A stretch of DNA of 64,000 nucleotides, taken from NCBI GenBank assembly GCA_027924645.1, contig BSBN01000829.1, forward strand, positions 6,510,001 to 6,574,000, in the 5' to 3' direction. Below, piece by piece: positions 47,296-58,325 of the stretch. The first letter of the stretch is position 1; each line of letters begins with the position of its first letter. The position numbers and the translations under genes are program-made. Below the pieces are notes generated by a model that searched no databases, was not told where the DNA came from, and worked only from the letters and a program-made list of their open reading frames with translations. This DNA is from Cunninghamia lanceolata. Lineage: Eukaryota; Streptophyta; Pinopsida; Cupressales; Cupressaceae.

Positions 47296-47630
47296 CTATT
47301 TTTTAAACTCTTGACATTCACATATAACCAGTTGCTTTAGATTTGTCAGACCACAATTATTGCTTATGCTTTTTAGATTTGGACAATTGCTCAAATATAA
47401 GCCCTCGAGTGATATTGGCAAGCTATCGATCTCTACTAAGTGGTGACTGAGGCCAAGTGCTAGATTTTCTAGGCTGGGGCAACATTGTGGAGAGATTGAT
47501 ATTTGGGACACAAGACAACACCATAGCCTTAAATATTTGAGGCTGCACAATGAAGATGAAGAAAAGCACCCCGATTGGATAACCAATTCTGTGAGGGTGC
47601 AGTGATCAATCTTTAGATATTGAAGGATAG
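47296..47630 (-). pseudogene. TNL leucine-rich repeats, distal part
   Basis: Minus-strand LRR text: ILQYLKIDHCTLTELVIQSG, SLCSLKYLRLWCCL, CPSLENLALGLSHHL, LEGLYLSNCPNLKSISNNCG and LTNLKQLVICECQEFKK, then a stop. This is the LxxLxLxxCxxL pattern of plant NLR ligand-sensing repeats. The frame starts exactly at the boundary with copia-2 and continues in frame with 52472 and above (LAQL, then TILQYLKI) when one target duplication is removed. Confidence 0.85.
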
Positions 47631-47927
47631 TGTTAGAAAAGAATAAACTAAAAACAAATGCAAGTACACAACAAATAAACTAGAAAAAATATATAACTAT
47701 AAAATAGAGAGATAGAGAAGAAAATTGATATGCTTGCACACAAATTTGTAGAAAAATGTCTTCACACTTTATTTGGAGAAAACTGAAATATATACAAAAA
47801 ACAACTACTGAAAAGTTTCTAACAGTCACGTTGGGAGACTTTCCCGACTAGAAAAATAGTAATGTAGAAAATGTTGGGAAACATTCCCAACAGACAACAA
47901 ACAAATCTAATTTTTCTTATTTTAGCA
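47631..47927 (-). repeat. 3' LTR of copia-2
   Basis: 297 bp, paired with 52174-52471. Confidence 0.93.
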
Positions 47928-47939
47928 TCCTCCCTAAAA

Positions 47940-49978
47940 TTTGATTTGTGCGATAGCTTCTCATCCCTATAATATTCTTCAGTACATTGAAATCTTCTTC
48001 TTTCAGAGGTTTTGTCAAAATGTCAGCAACCTGATCTTTGGACTTGCAATAAAAAAGTTTGATTTCATTATTTTTAATGAGCTCTCTGATGAAATAAAAT
48101 TTGATGTCTATGTCCTTGCTTCTTCCATGAAAGACTAGATTTTTAGAAAGTGCAATGGCTCATTGATTATCACAAAATATAATTGTTTCTTCCATTTGGG
48201 GCTGCATCAATGCTTCAAGCATCCTTCGTAACCAAACTACTTGACAACCTGCTAAAGTGGCTACCACATATTTTGCTTCTACTGAGAACAATACAACAAT
48301 GGGTTATTTCTTTGAAGACCATGAAATTACACCTAACCTAAGGTTAAAAGCATACCCAAAAGTACTATTCCTATCATCTTGATTTCCAGCCCAATCACTA
48401 TCTATATAACTAGTTAACCTCAAAACACCATTCTTTTCATAAAAAATTCTATGATTTGCAGTCCCTTTCACATACCTTAGTATTCTTTTACCTTCTTATA
48501 GATGAGTATCATGTGGATCCTCCATGAACCTACTTATCAAGCTTATTATATACATGATATCCGGTCTTATTGCAATTAAGTACATTAAACTTCCAACCAA
48601 ACTTTTATACAAAGAAGAATCTACCTTTTTGCTTTCATCTTTTTTGCTCAACTTCGCACCCATGGCAATAGGTGTAATTTTTGGTTTGCTATTTTCCATC
48701 TTGAACCTTTTCAAAATATCATTTGCATATTTTTCTTGTGAAATAAAAATTTCATCACTATTTTGAGTTACTTCAAGACTAAGATAATAGTGCAACAAAC
48801 CAGGATTAGTCATCTCAAATTCACTCTTCATTGCCATGGAAAATTCTCTAAGTATATTTTCATTATTCCCAGTATAAAGCAAAACATCAACATAAATACA
48901 AAGCTTGCATGCATATGATTAGATTTGAAATCTTTTGACTTGCCCCTCTCTCTCTACTGAGGGCATCAAATCTTTTCATAACATCTCCTTGCTGATTTTG
49001 TTTTATGAATAAGGTGGGCTCATAAGGGCATTTTTCAAAACAATTTTTCAAAAAATATGATTCAATCCTTTCATACCAAACTCTAGGTGCTTGCTTTAAA
49101 CCATACAAAGCTTTCTTTAGTTTGAGCACTTTACCTTTTTAACCTTTAATCTCAAAACTAGGTGGATGCTTAATGCAAATTTCTTCCTCCAATACACCAT
49201 TCAAGAATGCTAATTTTACATCCATATGAAAGACTTTCCAACCCTTTTGTGCTGAAAGAGCTAAAATCATGCAAATAGTATCCATGCTAGCAATAGGTGC
49301 AAAAACTTCATTATAATCAATACTTGATTTTTTTTTGTAGCCCTTCACTACCAACCTAGCCTTGTATTTATTCACTTTACCTTGTTCATTGTACTTTGCT
49401 TTATACACCCACTTTACTCCAATTGGCTTCTTATACTCAGGGAGATCTGCAGTTTCCCAAGTTTGATTCTTTTCTATGGCTACAATTTCTTCATTCATAT
49501 CATTAACCCATTTATCATCATTTATAGCTTCTTCAAATGTAACAGGATCACTATTAGTAAAAAATGCAAAATGACAAATATCTTCATTTACCTCTGTTAT
49601 TTCTTGATATATGTCAGACAGACTCCTTATTTTCAGCCACCTTTTTAGAGATTTTGAGGTGGATAATGGAAAACTACTTGATGAAACATGTCTATGACTT
49701 GGTGGAGATGAAGAAGAGCCTCTTCTTAGTGTTGATTGTTGAATGCTACTACTACTAGATCCTGTGTTAACAACTAAAATTTGTTGTTGATTTACAGCTT
49801 CATCTTGAATGTTAACTTGTTGGTATTTCTCTTCTAATTTCCAACACCACTCCTGATCTTCAAGAAACTTTGCATCTCTACTTATCACCAACTTTTTAAT
49901 CTCTAGATTGTACAACCTGTATGCCTTGGATTCTTCATTGTATCCAACAAAGATACATTTTTCTGCCTTATCATCCAA
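47940..49978 (-). pseudogene. Copia-2 reverse transcriptase and RNase H
   Basis: Minus-strand frames. Conserved RT N-terminal region: GVKWVYKAKYNEQGKVNKYK, ARLVVKGYKKKSSIDYNEVF and HMDVKLAFLNGVLEEEICI. Then LKKALYGLKQAPRVWYERI. The polymerase motif YVDD reads YVDV at 48883-48894, so a catalytic Asp is gone. RT thumb text MKSEFEMTNPGLLHYYLSLE follows, then RNase H (DSDWAGNQDDRNSTFGYAF, DQVADILTKPLKE). Stops and frameshifts separate the parts (49138, about 48950, 48495 and others). Upstream of the RT lies the integrase C-terminal region (DDKAEKCIFVGYNEESKAYR). Confidence 0.93.
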
Positions 49979-51110
49979 TTTCTTTCTAAGTGCATCTGGA
50001 ACATGAGAATAAACAATACAACTAAAAATTCTTAAATGATCTACCTAGGGTTTGTATCCTCCCCATGCTTCTTCTGGTGTCATGCTCCAAACTAAGTTTG
50101 AAGGACATCTATTCAAAATATAAACTGCCCAACAAACTGCTTCTGTCTAAAAAAAATTTGGGTAAATTCTTAACATTAAGCATACTCCTTACCATATCTA
50201 AGATCATCCTATTTTTTCTCTTAGCTACACCATTTTTCTGAGGTGTATACCTTGTTGTTAGTTTCCTTTTTATGCCATTTTCAATACAAAAATTATGAAA
50301 ATCATGTGAAATATACTCTCCACCCCTATCAGTCCTTCAAATTTTGAGAATATAACCACTTTGCTTCTCAACTAATTCCTTAAATTCTCTATATTTCTTG
50401 AAAGTATCTAATTTATTTTTCAAAGGATACACCCAAAGTTTTCTACTGTAGTCATCAATAAATGTCAAAAAATATCTTATACCAGATAATGAAGCAACCT
50501 CAATTGGTCCACATAGATCTGAGTGAACTAGCTCTAATGGCTCTGAAGCTCTCCGAGAATCCCTTACTGGAAAGGGTTCTCTATGGTGCTTTCCAACAAT
50601 ACAACCTTCACAGTCTTCATCTGGTCTTTGGATAAATGGTAAACCTGTTACCATGTTCTTTTTTTGCAAAAGATTTAGTCCACCAAAATTCAAATGACCA
50701 AACCTAAGATGCCATAACCACTGTGTGTCTTTTACAAAAGCACTGAAACTTAAATGCATATTGTTTCTGATACTAAGGGAAAACATCTTATTAGTAGTCA
50801 TGGGTATTTTGGTTATCAGCTTATTTTTACCATCAACAATAATGCATGAACCATTTTTAAACTTGACAGTGTGGCCATTTTGCACAAGTTGGCCTACACT
50901 TAACAAGTTATGCTTTAAGCCTGGTACATAAAATGCATCACCAATATATTTTTTTTCACCTTGTCTTGTTATGATTAATATCCTCCCTTTCCCCATGACC
51001 AGTGCAATTGAATCATTTCCCACCTTGACTTCAGATTTGATGGACTCATCCAAATTCTAAATTATCTCTGTGTCCTGTCATATGATTACTAACATACCAT
51101 TTGTCATCAT
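49979..51110 (-). pseudogene. Copia-2 protease remnant and integrase
   Basis: Frame 51053-50337 reads KKYIGDAFYVPGLKHNLLSV, then WLWHLRFGHLNFGGL...CEGCIVGKHHREPF (integrase HHCC zinc domain), then LELVHSDLCGPIEVASLSG and FIDDYSRKLWVYPLKNK. A stop at 50334-50336 is followed by RTDRGGEYISHDFHNFC and NGVAKRKNR (the family has NGVAERKNR, so the catalytic Glu is Lys). The protease active-site triad is not readable; only VSNHMTGHRDNLE around 51090 remains. Confidence 0.9.
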
Positions 51111-51199
51111 TTACTTCCTCCTTTGTGATGCATGTTAGCAAGACATATCCTTCCTTCCCTTCACCTTCATTTGCATATTGGGCTTCTTGTTTACTTTCA

Positions 51200-52150
51200 T
51201 CTGTAATCTTTTACCTACATTCAGCTGTAAAATGTCCATACTTTTGACAGTAATAACATTGTATAGATGATTTATCATACCTCTAAAAACCTCTACCTCT
51301 TTACTGAAAATTTGTTCTACCTCTACCTCTTTCTTGAGTGTAACTACAATTTTCTTCATCACTTCTATTGCCTCTTTGACCTCCGCCTTTTTGTTGAAAA
51401 CGTCTTCCTCTTCCTCTCGAATTTCTACCTCTTCCTCTTTGTGCTGAAGATAATTTGGGTGTCGTTTCTTTTTCTTTCAAGGATACCTTTCTCTTTAAAG
51501 CTTTCTCAAGTGGCTCCTTTGTTGATTTATTTATTCTATGCTCATGTGTGTACAATGAACCCATAAGCTCATCTAAAGATAAAGACATTAGATCTTTTGA
51601 TTCTTCAATAGCTATAACTACAGGATCATATTTTGTAGGCAAACTTCTTAAAAAAAATTCAACAATTTTTTGATTAGTCACAACCTCACCATTTGATTTC
51701 ATCTGATTAACTATACCCATTGTACGAGTAAAGAAATCTCCTAAACTTTTTGAATCTGACATTTGTAAAATTTCAAAATCTTTTCTAAGCATTTCAAGGT
51801 GAAATGTTCTTACTTTTTCTGTACCTTGAAATGATTGTACAAGAAGATCCCATGCTACTTTGGCCTTTGAAGTGGCTATAACTCTTGGAAGGTGAGTCTC
51901 ATCAAGACCCTGCACTATGAACAATAATGCTTTCTGATCTTTTTTTCAATTATCCCGCAGTAAATCCCTTTCATTTTGTGTGAGGGCTGCCAATGTTGCT
52001 GCATCTACTGGTTCTAAATACCCATTCTGCACAAGATCCCATAGCTCCTGTGACCTGAACAAAATCTTCATTTGAAAACTAAAAAAATCATAATTTTTCC
52101 CATTAAATTTAGGAATTTACAGCTATGTATTGTTAGCATTCATTGTGATT
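51200..52150 (-). pseudogene. Copia-2 gag
   Basis: Frame 51924-51301 (207 codons) includes FIVQGLDETHLPRVIATSKA, AWDLLVQSFQGTEKVRTFHL, the UBN2 core SLPTKYDPVVIAIEES and an Arg/Gly-rich tail (RGRGRNSRGRGRRF). A zinc knuckle CYYCQKYGHFTAEC with all ligands follows near 51240 after a stop. Upstream, FNGKNYDFFSFQMKILF is readable in the same region before a stop near 51940. Confidence 0.9.
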
Positions 52151-52159
52151 TCAAACTTT

Positions 52160-52171
52160 GCTCTGATACCA
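52160..52171 (-). other. Primer-binding site of copia-2
   Basis: TGGTATCAGAGC on the minus strand, an exact match to the copia initiator-Met tRNA site, two bases from the 5' LTR. Confidence 0.92.
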
Positions 52172-52173
52172 TA

Positions 52174-52471
52174 TGTTAGAAAAGAATAAACTAAAACCAA
52201 ATGCAAGTACACAACAAATAAACCATAAAATATATATAATTGTAAAACAAAGAGACAGAGAAGAAAATTGATATGCTTTCACACAAATTTGCAGCAAAAA
52301 TGTCTTCACACTTTATTTGGAGAAAACTGAAATGTATACAAAAAACAACTACTAAAAAGTTTCTAATAGCCACGTTGGGAAACTTTCCCAACTAGAAAAA
52401 TAGTAATGTAGAAAATGTTGGGAAACATTCCCAACAGACAACAAACAAATCTAATTTTTCTTATTTTAACA
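52174..52471 (-). repeat. 5' LTR of copia-2
   Basis: 298 bp; starts TGTTAAAATAAG and ends TTTTCTAACA on the minus strand. Confidence 0.93.
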
Positions 52472-52910
52472 GCTAGTAAGTTGTGCAAGTGTTTCTCTGA
52501 AATATAAGCACTGCAAATTTGTCAAATTCCTGAACTTGCTCGGCAGGGATTTTAACTTATAACTTCAATTTAACTCAAGGTACCGCAGTGATTAGAGGCT
52601 ACAAACTCTTCCAATAGAGCTTTGATCTCACTACATTCTGTCAAATATAGATCTCGCAAATTTGTCAAATCACCGAACTTGCTAGGCAGCGATTTTAACT
52701 TATGACTTCCACTTAACTCGAGGTACTCCAGTGATTGGAGATGGCAAAACTCTTCTGGTAGACCTTCAATAGGAGCTCTATTGGAGTTGAAGGATATGTT
52801 TTTCAAATGGTTTAGGAATCCTATTGACCTTGGAAATATCTAGAAACTTCCAACATGAATGATTTTCAGCTCTCTCAATTGTACAGGAGGCTGTAGCCAC
52901 GTTTCTTTAT
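52472..52910 (-). pseudogene. TNL leucine-rich repeats, proximal part
   Basis: Minus-strand LRRs: WLQPPVQLRELKIIHVGSF, NRAPIEGLPEEFCHLQSLEY, LELSGSHKLKSLPSKFGDLT and NLRDLYLTECSEIKALLEEF. After a one-base shift they continue with YKLKSLPSKFRNLTNLQCLY and FRETLAQL. Successive repeats of a 'SLxYLxLSxxxKLKSLPSKFxxLTNLxxLYL' type are evident. The upstream end meets the giant LTR at about 52925, so TIR, NB-ARC and the first repeats of this copy are missing. Typical of TNL immune receptors. Confidence 0.85.
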
Positions 52911-53059
52911 AATTAAGCAAGATTGTTCAATAGGATTCAAAATCCATTCAGAATGCTGATAGGAGACAAGCCATCGGTGAAAATAACAAGTTTTGAAAGC
53001 AGTTTGAAACACTGATCACTAAGGGAAGAAGTAGTTAGTATAACCAAGTAGTTATTATA

Positions 53060-54100
53060 ACTACTTCAAGAAACGAAGGATATACAAGATCGACTCAATT
53101 AATGCAGAATGTGGAAACATTATCTCATGGCATGCAAAGATCGTGGGATTTGAACAAAATGGATGCATTGAAAAGGTCTCAGAAACTTCAAGCAAATGCT
53201 ACTGGCAGGTGTTACGCCAAGCATCACAAACTTTTATGGACATCCTCTCGGCTTGTGCCCAAATGGGAGTTTCAAATGGAATGCAAAATTACAAGATAGA
53301 ATCAACTTAGAGCATTTCAAAGAAAACACAATCAGCATGTGTAAAATTATCTCCCATGACTTCTAGTCTCCCTAGCATATATATGCACGCAAAAATTTGG
53401 AAGCATTGACAAGCCACATGAATTGTTTGATGAACCAATGTTTTCTCATGAATGTAAGGATATGCATAAAAATGGGTTTTGAAACTTTAAAACATATACA
53501 AGCTATTCTTGTAAATCCATTTCTACAATCATTTGCTAGCATCCTCCCGGTTTGTGCCTGAATGGGAGATGGAAGAGGATATTGACATCCATGAAAGCAT
53601 AAAGTGAATGATAAAATAGTTGTAAAATGTCCTAGCAGATTGGTATGCACAACACTGAAACAGAATAGAAAAAGAACATTTCACCTCAAAGAAATGTTAT
53701 CTCATGGGCTGCCAGGACTACCTGGCCTACGCAAAATGGTTTTGTTGAAAAAGTCTTAGAAACTTCCAAGTGAATGTAAATGGAAGGTGTAAAGCCAAGC
53801 TCCACGACCTTTGCTAGAAAAATCTATAGCTCATGCTAAAATGTGAGCTTTTGAATGGTGATAGTCATCCATCAAAGCGTAACAAAATGGGCATCATTGT
53901 CTGATATTGTAGTTCGAATGCTTTGATAAACCAGCATTAAAATGTGAATGCATTGACAAACTACTTGAGCTGTTTGATAGTTTTACTCAGAGAAATGTTG
54001 TCAAATGGAATGTAATGATTGCAAAATGTATGTGAAGGGGATATACTGAAAAGACATTAAAGAATGTTCTTGTCATTCACTACTCATCTCAATCTTATAG
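53060..54100 (+). pseudogene. PPR-protein fragment captured in LTR
   Basis: Plus-strand PPR text in broken frames: IISWHAKIVGFEQNGCIEKV, TFMDILSACAQMGV, KFGSIDKPHELFDEPM and LLELFDSFTQRNVVKWNVMI. At least three motif-lengths follow one another in normal PPR spacing. The same block recurs at 61830-62850 in the second LTR, so capture preceded this insertion. Non-functional. Confidence 0.75.
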
Positions 54101-54209
54101 CCTCCTCGCAAATAGATTGCTCATGAAGTTGATTTGTTGAAAAGGTCTGAGGGACTTTCAAACAGGTGCAAGAGGTAACTTTAGTGTAAAACTTGCAAAA
54201 AACCTCATC

Positions 54210-57200
54210 ATGAAGTACAAACCTCAAGACTACGAATATGCTCCAATGATAGACACAATGCTTCCGGAGGTATTCGACACAAAAATGGGGCACATTAACC
54301 TGCAAGACATCTAAAAATTGTTAACAGAAGGAGATCGGTCAAAGTTGTCTAGAAGAATAGCAGAAAGTGGTCTAGTAGATGCAGCTTGCTTTCCTATAGC
54401 ATTGCAATGTCCAGAATTAGTGATAGAATGTGTGAAGAGATACAATCCTGAACCTAGAGAGATCAGAACTATTGACGAGCACCTGATAGCCAAGCTCGAT
54501 GGGACTTCTATCGCCATCATTCTTTAGCTACCATACAAAGAGAAATTCATTCGTGTTGATAAGAAAAAAGCCTACAAATATTTCAGTGACAACATAAGCA
54601 AATGTTTAAACAACCTAGCTAAAGAATGGACCGTGAAACTAAGAGGTGGGCAATCTTAGCTTCACAAGACACTTCATCACTCTCTTTTCATCAAAGAGAT
54701 CTTATATTTGATTGCCCTACTCCACAGATTGACAGGTAGCCGAGACTCAACTAAGTTCGAGATGTGGGTGTATCTTTTCATCATGATAATATCAGCTGGG
54801 AAATAGTTCATTCATTGGGGCCATCTTATTAGTGATTGCATACATGATCAGTTGGTCAACTTCAAGACAAGCCAATGCTTCCACATGTCATCTTACTTGG
54901 TATATGCAATCACTAATTTGAGATCATGGCTAGGTTTAAGTACCACTGATGTTCTGAATCAGGAGACATAGGTTTATGACTTCTACAAGCAGTTGCAGTT
55001 AGAGGAAAGTTTTATGTATTTTAGATGAGTGAATGATGCCTTTGCAATGCTAGTAGTGAGGCTACTTCAAAGAAATATAGCTTTCAGAATATCAAAAGAA
55101 GTGGCACTATTGATAATGAAGTACATAAGTTAGTTCATTTAGTTTCCAAGATTCACCTATCTTCGAGTAGGAGGATTCGATGGCTATCCTTCTAAGTTGC
55201 CAAGATATGTGGACGATAAGCTTGTCCTAATCAAGCTTTGTAGATAGCTGGTGTTAGTTCAAAAGAAATGTAGAGATATGAAGAACAAAGGAGTTGTCTT
55301 CCCTATTTGCCTCGATTATTACAGAGTAGAAAATATGGAGAAGGCTCTAGCTAAGATCAATTTGTACATGTACCAGATGAGGTTCCCCTTTGATAGAAAA
55401 TACTATGTCAAGAATAATTTGAAGCTTGGTCCTGGGTATCTTCATTTCCCTAATATTGAAGACTTTTGGGAAGACTGTGAAGATGAATTTGAAGTCAAAA
55501 AAATAGATTGGATGAGATTCACCCTGAAACAAATATGTGATTTCAAGTTGGAATGGATCATTGAAGGTAATGAAGATGATAAATTAGATCTAATTGATCC
55601 CTTCTATTTTAAAGAAATCTAGGCTCAACCTCTTCCTACTATCAATTGGGCAGATGCAAAGGTTAGAGATGTCAAAGAAAGAACTAGTTTTGTAATCAAG
55701 AAGTCAGAAGCTTGGATCAGAAAGAAGATAGTTCAGATGACTGCTACAAAAGTGACAAGTACGAAAGAGACACCAAGAGGAAGAAGTGATCACCAAGACA
55801 GTTCCACCTCATCAGTTCCTTCTCATACACCAATTATGGATATTCATTCTCATTAGAAAACTCAAGGAAGTGGTGGACATGAAGATCCTCCGAAAAGAAG
55901 TAATCTCCAAAACACATGTGGAGATGAACCCAGAAAAAAGAAGAAGAAATCAAGATCAAGAGATAAAAAAAAAGTAGGCTCTACTTCAAGCGAGGAGAAA
56001 GAACAAGAATTAGTAGAAGTCCTAGATGATTCAAGGATTGATGAGGGCATACCAACTATATCACCTTCAATTCTCATTGAATCTGCTCATCATGAAGTAC
56101 AACATCTTACTTCAATTATGGAACCTTCTTCCTCAAAAGATACAGTATGTCAAACAAAACCAGTTGAAGAGTGGGCAACCTCACCAATACCTCAACAACA
56201 AAGTCTCCAACAAACTAATGTTCATGGAAACCTTTCCCTCCCATGGTTGGAACAAAGTCTATTGAAGAAAAGAAAGGTAGAAGAGTTAGTAGTTCTTGAA
56301 TTCAACACAGTATCTGATCTTTTTAGGAGATCTGAGAAGCCAAAAAAGATCAAGGTGGCTTCAAGAATAAAGACCGATTCAAATTCAGGAAATATGTGCC
56401 TCAAGATAGTTCATCCCATCTCTGAGAAAAATGTAAATGAAGCTACTCCTATAGATTTTGTTATGACAAGGATCGATATGGGTCCATCCACTCATGAGGC
56501 TGACATACAAAACTTTAATATGGCAGCCACAAAGCTCGTAGGAAGGACTAAAAAGGAGAAGTAGTCAAAGGATTAGTTGAAGCAATAAGTACATAATTTG
56601 TCTTCCTACTTGAAGTCCATAGTTGACACTTCTACCATGGCACTCAATGTTGATCACCAATCAATCATCTTGGGCCAAGAAGGAGAGATTGAAAGAAGTA
56701 CTATTGATAACCTCCAGAAATATCAAGTTTATGGGAAAGCCACTAAGAGTTGGGTGAACAAAGTCAAGTCCATTGCATTTGATTTCATTGTTAAGGTAAA
56801 ATTTGTTCATGATGAGGCCTTAATAAAAAAGGAGGCCATCGAAAAAGACTTGAAAAGTGTCAGGAAAGAAGAAGCGTCTTGGAAGAATATCATGAAAGAT
56901 TTCGCGAAGATGATGGAGATTGATGTCAACATCCTTGTAGCGGAGAAGATCCTACCTGGTACAGAGGAAAACTAATTGGGAATTTGGGTGGAAAGCATAA
57001 GTTGGAAATTGGTAATCATAGACCAAGTTTCAACAGAGAAAGATAAACTTATACTTGCTTGTGATCAAGTATGTGTAAAACTCCAAGATCAGCTCACCGC
57101 CATCCTCTCGAGTGCATCATTGATGGGAGATTCGCAAGTAATCCAAGATATTTTTCAAAACATGGTTGATCAATAACTTTTCAAGAAAGAAGTCTTCAAT

Positions 57201-57470
57201 GATAATGCAATGGACAAATTGATTGATATCTATACTTCTTTGAAGATTTATGTTTCCCAAATACCGAGTATGGTGTCAGAGTTGACAAACATCTACAGAA
57301 ACCTAAAGACCTGGAAGATGAGGATAGCTAAAATCCTAATTCCTAATGGAAAATCTGTTACTCCAGCTATCAAACTTTTTAGAATGTTCAAAGAAAAAGG
57401 ATCCGGTAAACAGAATCAATCTCCAGAATCAGCAACTCCATCAAGGGCACCTTCGACAAGCATGGAATAA
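54210..57470 (+). pseudogene. 1,086-codon frame of unknown function inside LTR U3
   Basis: From ATG at 54210 to TAA at 57468-57470 a single frame reads through with nonsense codons (about sixteen, including 54315, 54804, 54969, 55245, 55621, 55855, 56562 and 56973) but, as far as I can read, no frameshift. Layout: a globular N-terminal part of about 450 residues (MKYKPQDYEYAPMIDTMLPE, then SGLVDAACFPIALQCPELVI, TKFEMWVYLFIMIISAGK and FTYLRVGGFDGYPSKLPRYV); an acidic segment; a Lys/Arg cluster PRKKKKKSRSRDKKK near residue 570 like a nuclear signal; and a charged C-terminal part, probably coiled coil. No polymerase or gag motif. A loose resemblance to plant transposon-associated domains is only an impression. 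A second copy begins at 62959. Confidence 0.6.
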
Positions 57471-57799
57471 ATGCAAGTTTGCATATTGTATAGTTCTCAT
57501 TTTTGATGTGTTTGTGTGTGGCTCAAGTCATGATTTTTTCTTGTTTTGTAAATAATTTTCATGATTGAGTTTCTCCTGTTCGAGTCTAGTTTTCTATCTC
57601 TAATTGTAAAGTTAGGGTCATCCTAACTCTTTCTTACAAAGTAGTTATTTTAAGTGCCTAAGTTAGGTAGTTACTTTAATTGACTATCTTTACAAAAGAA
57701 AGTTAGTTATTCAAAGTTAGTGCACTTATGAAGGTAGTTACACCAAGTAGTTACAAAAAGTGGTTAATGTAGTTACCTTGAGTGGTTACTAACCTCACC

Positions 57800-57807
57800 T
57801 ATAAATA
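57800..57807 (+). promoter_or_regulatory. TATA box of giant LTR
   Basis: TATAAATA in the context CACCTATAAATACAAC, about 490 bp before the LTR end; a plausible start of transcription lies near 57835. Confidence 0.65.
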
Positions 57808-58298
57808 CAACATTGTAATTCAATCAATGGGGGTTCCACTTTTTTACAAGGCATTGTGTAAAGGACTCGAATAGTATTATTCAAGCAGGAAAGCAATAAA
57901 GAAACATTTTGGATGTGTGTTCAATTTGATTTCATGTGTTGTTGTTGATATTCGTATGTTTAATAAATGATAATGATTTGCTTTCCTTTAAACATTGCAT
58001 GTGGAAAAGATTATCATGTTAAGTTTTGGTATCTCAACTTGAATGTGTGGAACTTGAATGAATAAGATTACTTCTCATTTCTTTATTAGTTTTTGTTATT
58101 CAATTTGTTCTTAAAAACCCCAGAAAATCCATAAACCCCTATCATATGAGCGAGCTGCTCCTTTCAAACACAAAGAGGAATCGACATTGTTCTGCGATTC
58201 TTCAACTGTTGTGAATAGGTTGTTGCGGATCCAAGGGTGAAACAATGTTATTCAAGAAGATTATTTAAGAGCAACAAATCTATTTACCAACAAATTTT

Positions 58299-58316
58299 TG
58301 GTGACTCCGCTGGGGA
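58299..58316 (+). other. Gypsy-type primer-binding site
   Basis: TGGTGACTCCGCTGGGGA. It resembles the TGGCGACTCxxCTGGGGA sites of plant Tat/Ogre-type gypsy elements (tRNA-Arg type, from memory). It differs clearly from the copia initiator-Met sites elsewhere in the window. Confidence 0.75.
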
Positions 58317-58325
58317 TAGATCAAA

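Larger units (their letters stand above)
47631..52471 (-). mobile_element. Ty1/copia retrotransposon (copia-2) inserted in TNL LRR exon
   Basis: Minus-oriented, 4841 bp. The 5' LTR is 52174-52471 and the 3' LTR 47631-47927 (about 298 bp, TG...CA on the plus strand with TGTTAGAAAAG at the left). The PBS is the perfect TGGTATCAGAGC on the minus strand (complement at 52160-52171). The purine-rich PPT TTTTAGGGAGGA is read on the minus strand just upstream of 47927. Flanking 5-mers GATAG (47626-47630) and GCTAG (52472-52476) differ at one base. Gag and pol are recognisable but broken. Confidence 0.94.
52925..58292 (+). repeat. Giant 5' LTR of a gypsy (Tat-like) element
   Basis: The right end is well defined: ACCAACA at 58292, six bases before the PBS. 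A TATA box TATAAATA at 57800-57807 and AATAAA at 57895-57900 fit U3-R-U5 structure. From about 52948 to 55250 the sequence is near-identical in order and content to 61693 through the window end (offset about 8745), which I read as the matching 3' LTR. The left end is uncertain by about 30 bp because it abuts the LRR relic. At about 5.4 kb the LTR is unusually long, and its U3 contains a PPR fragment and a long open frame. Confidence 0.7.

Noticed and set aside
54318..54520. Minus-strand frame opposite the long LTR frame
   Set aside because: A mirror of the plus-strand coding pattern with no motif of its own.
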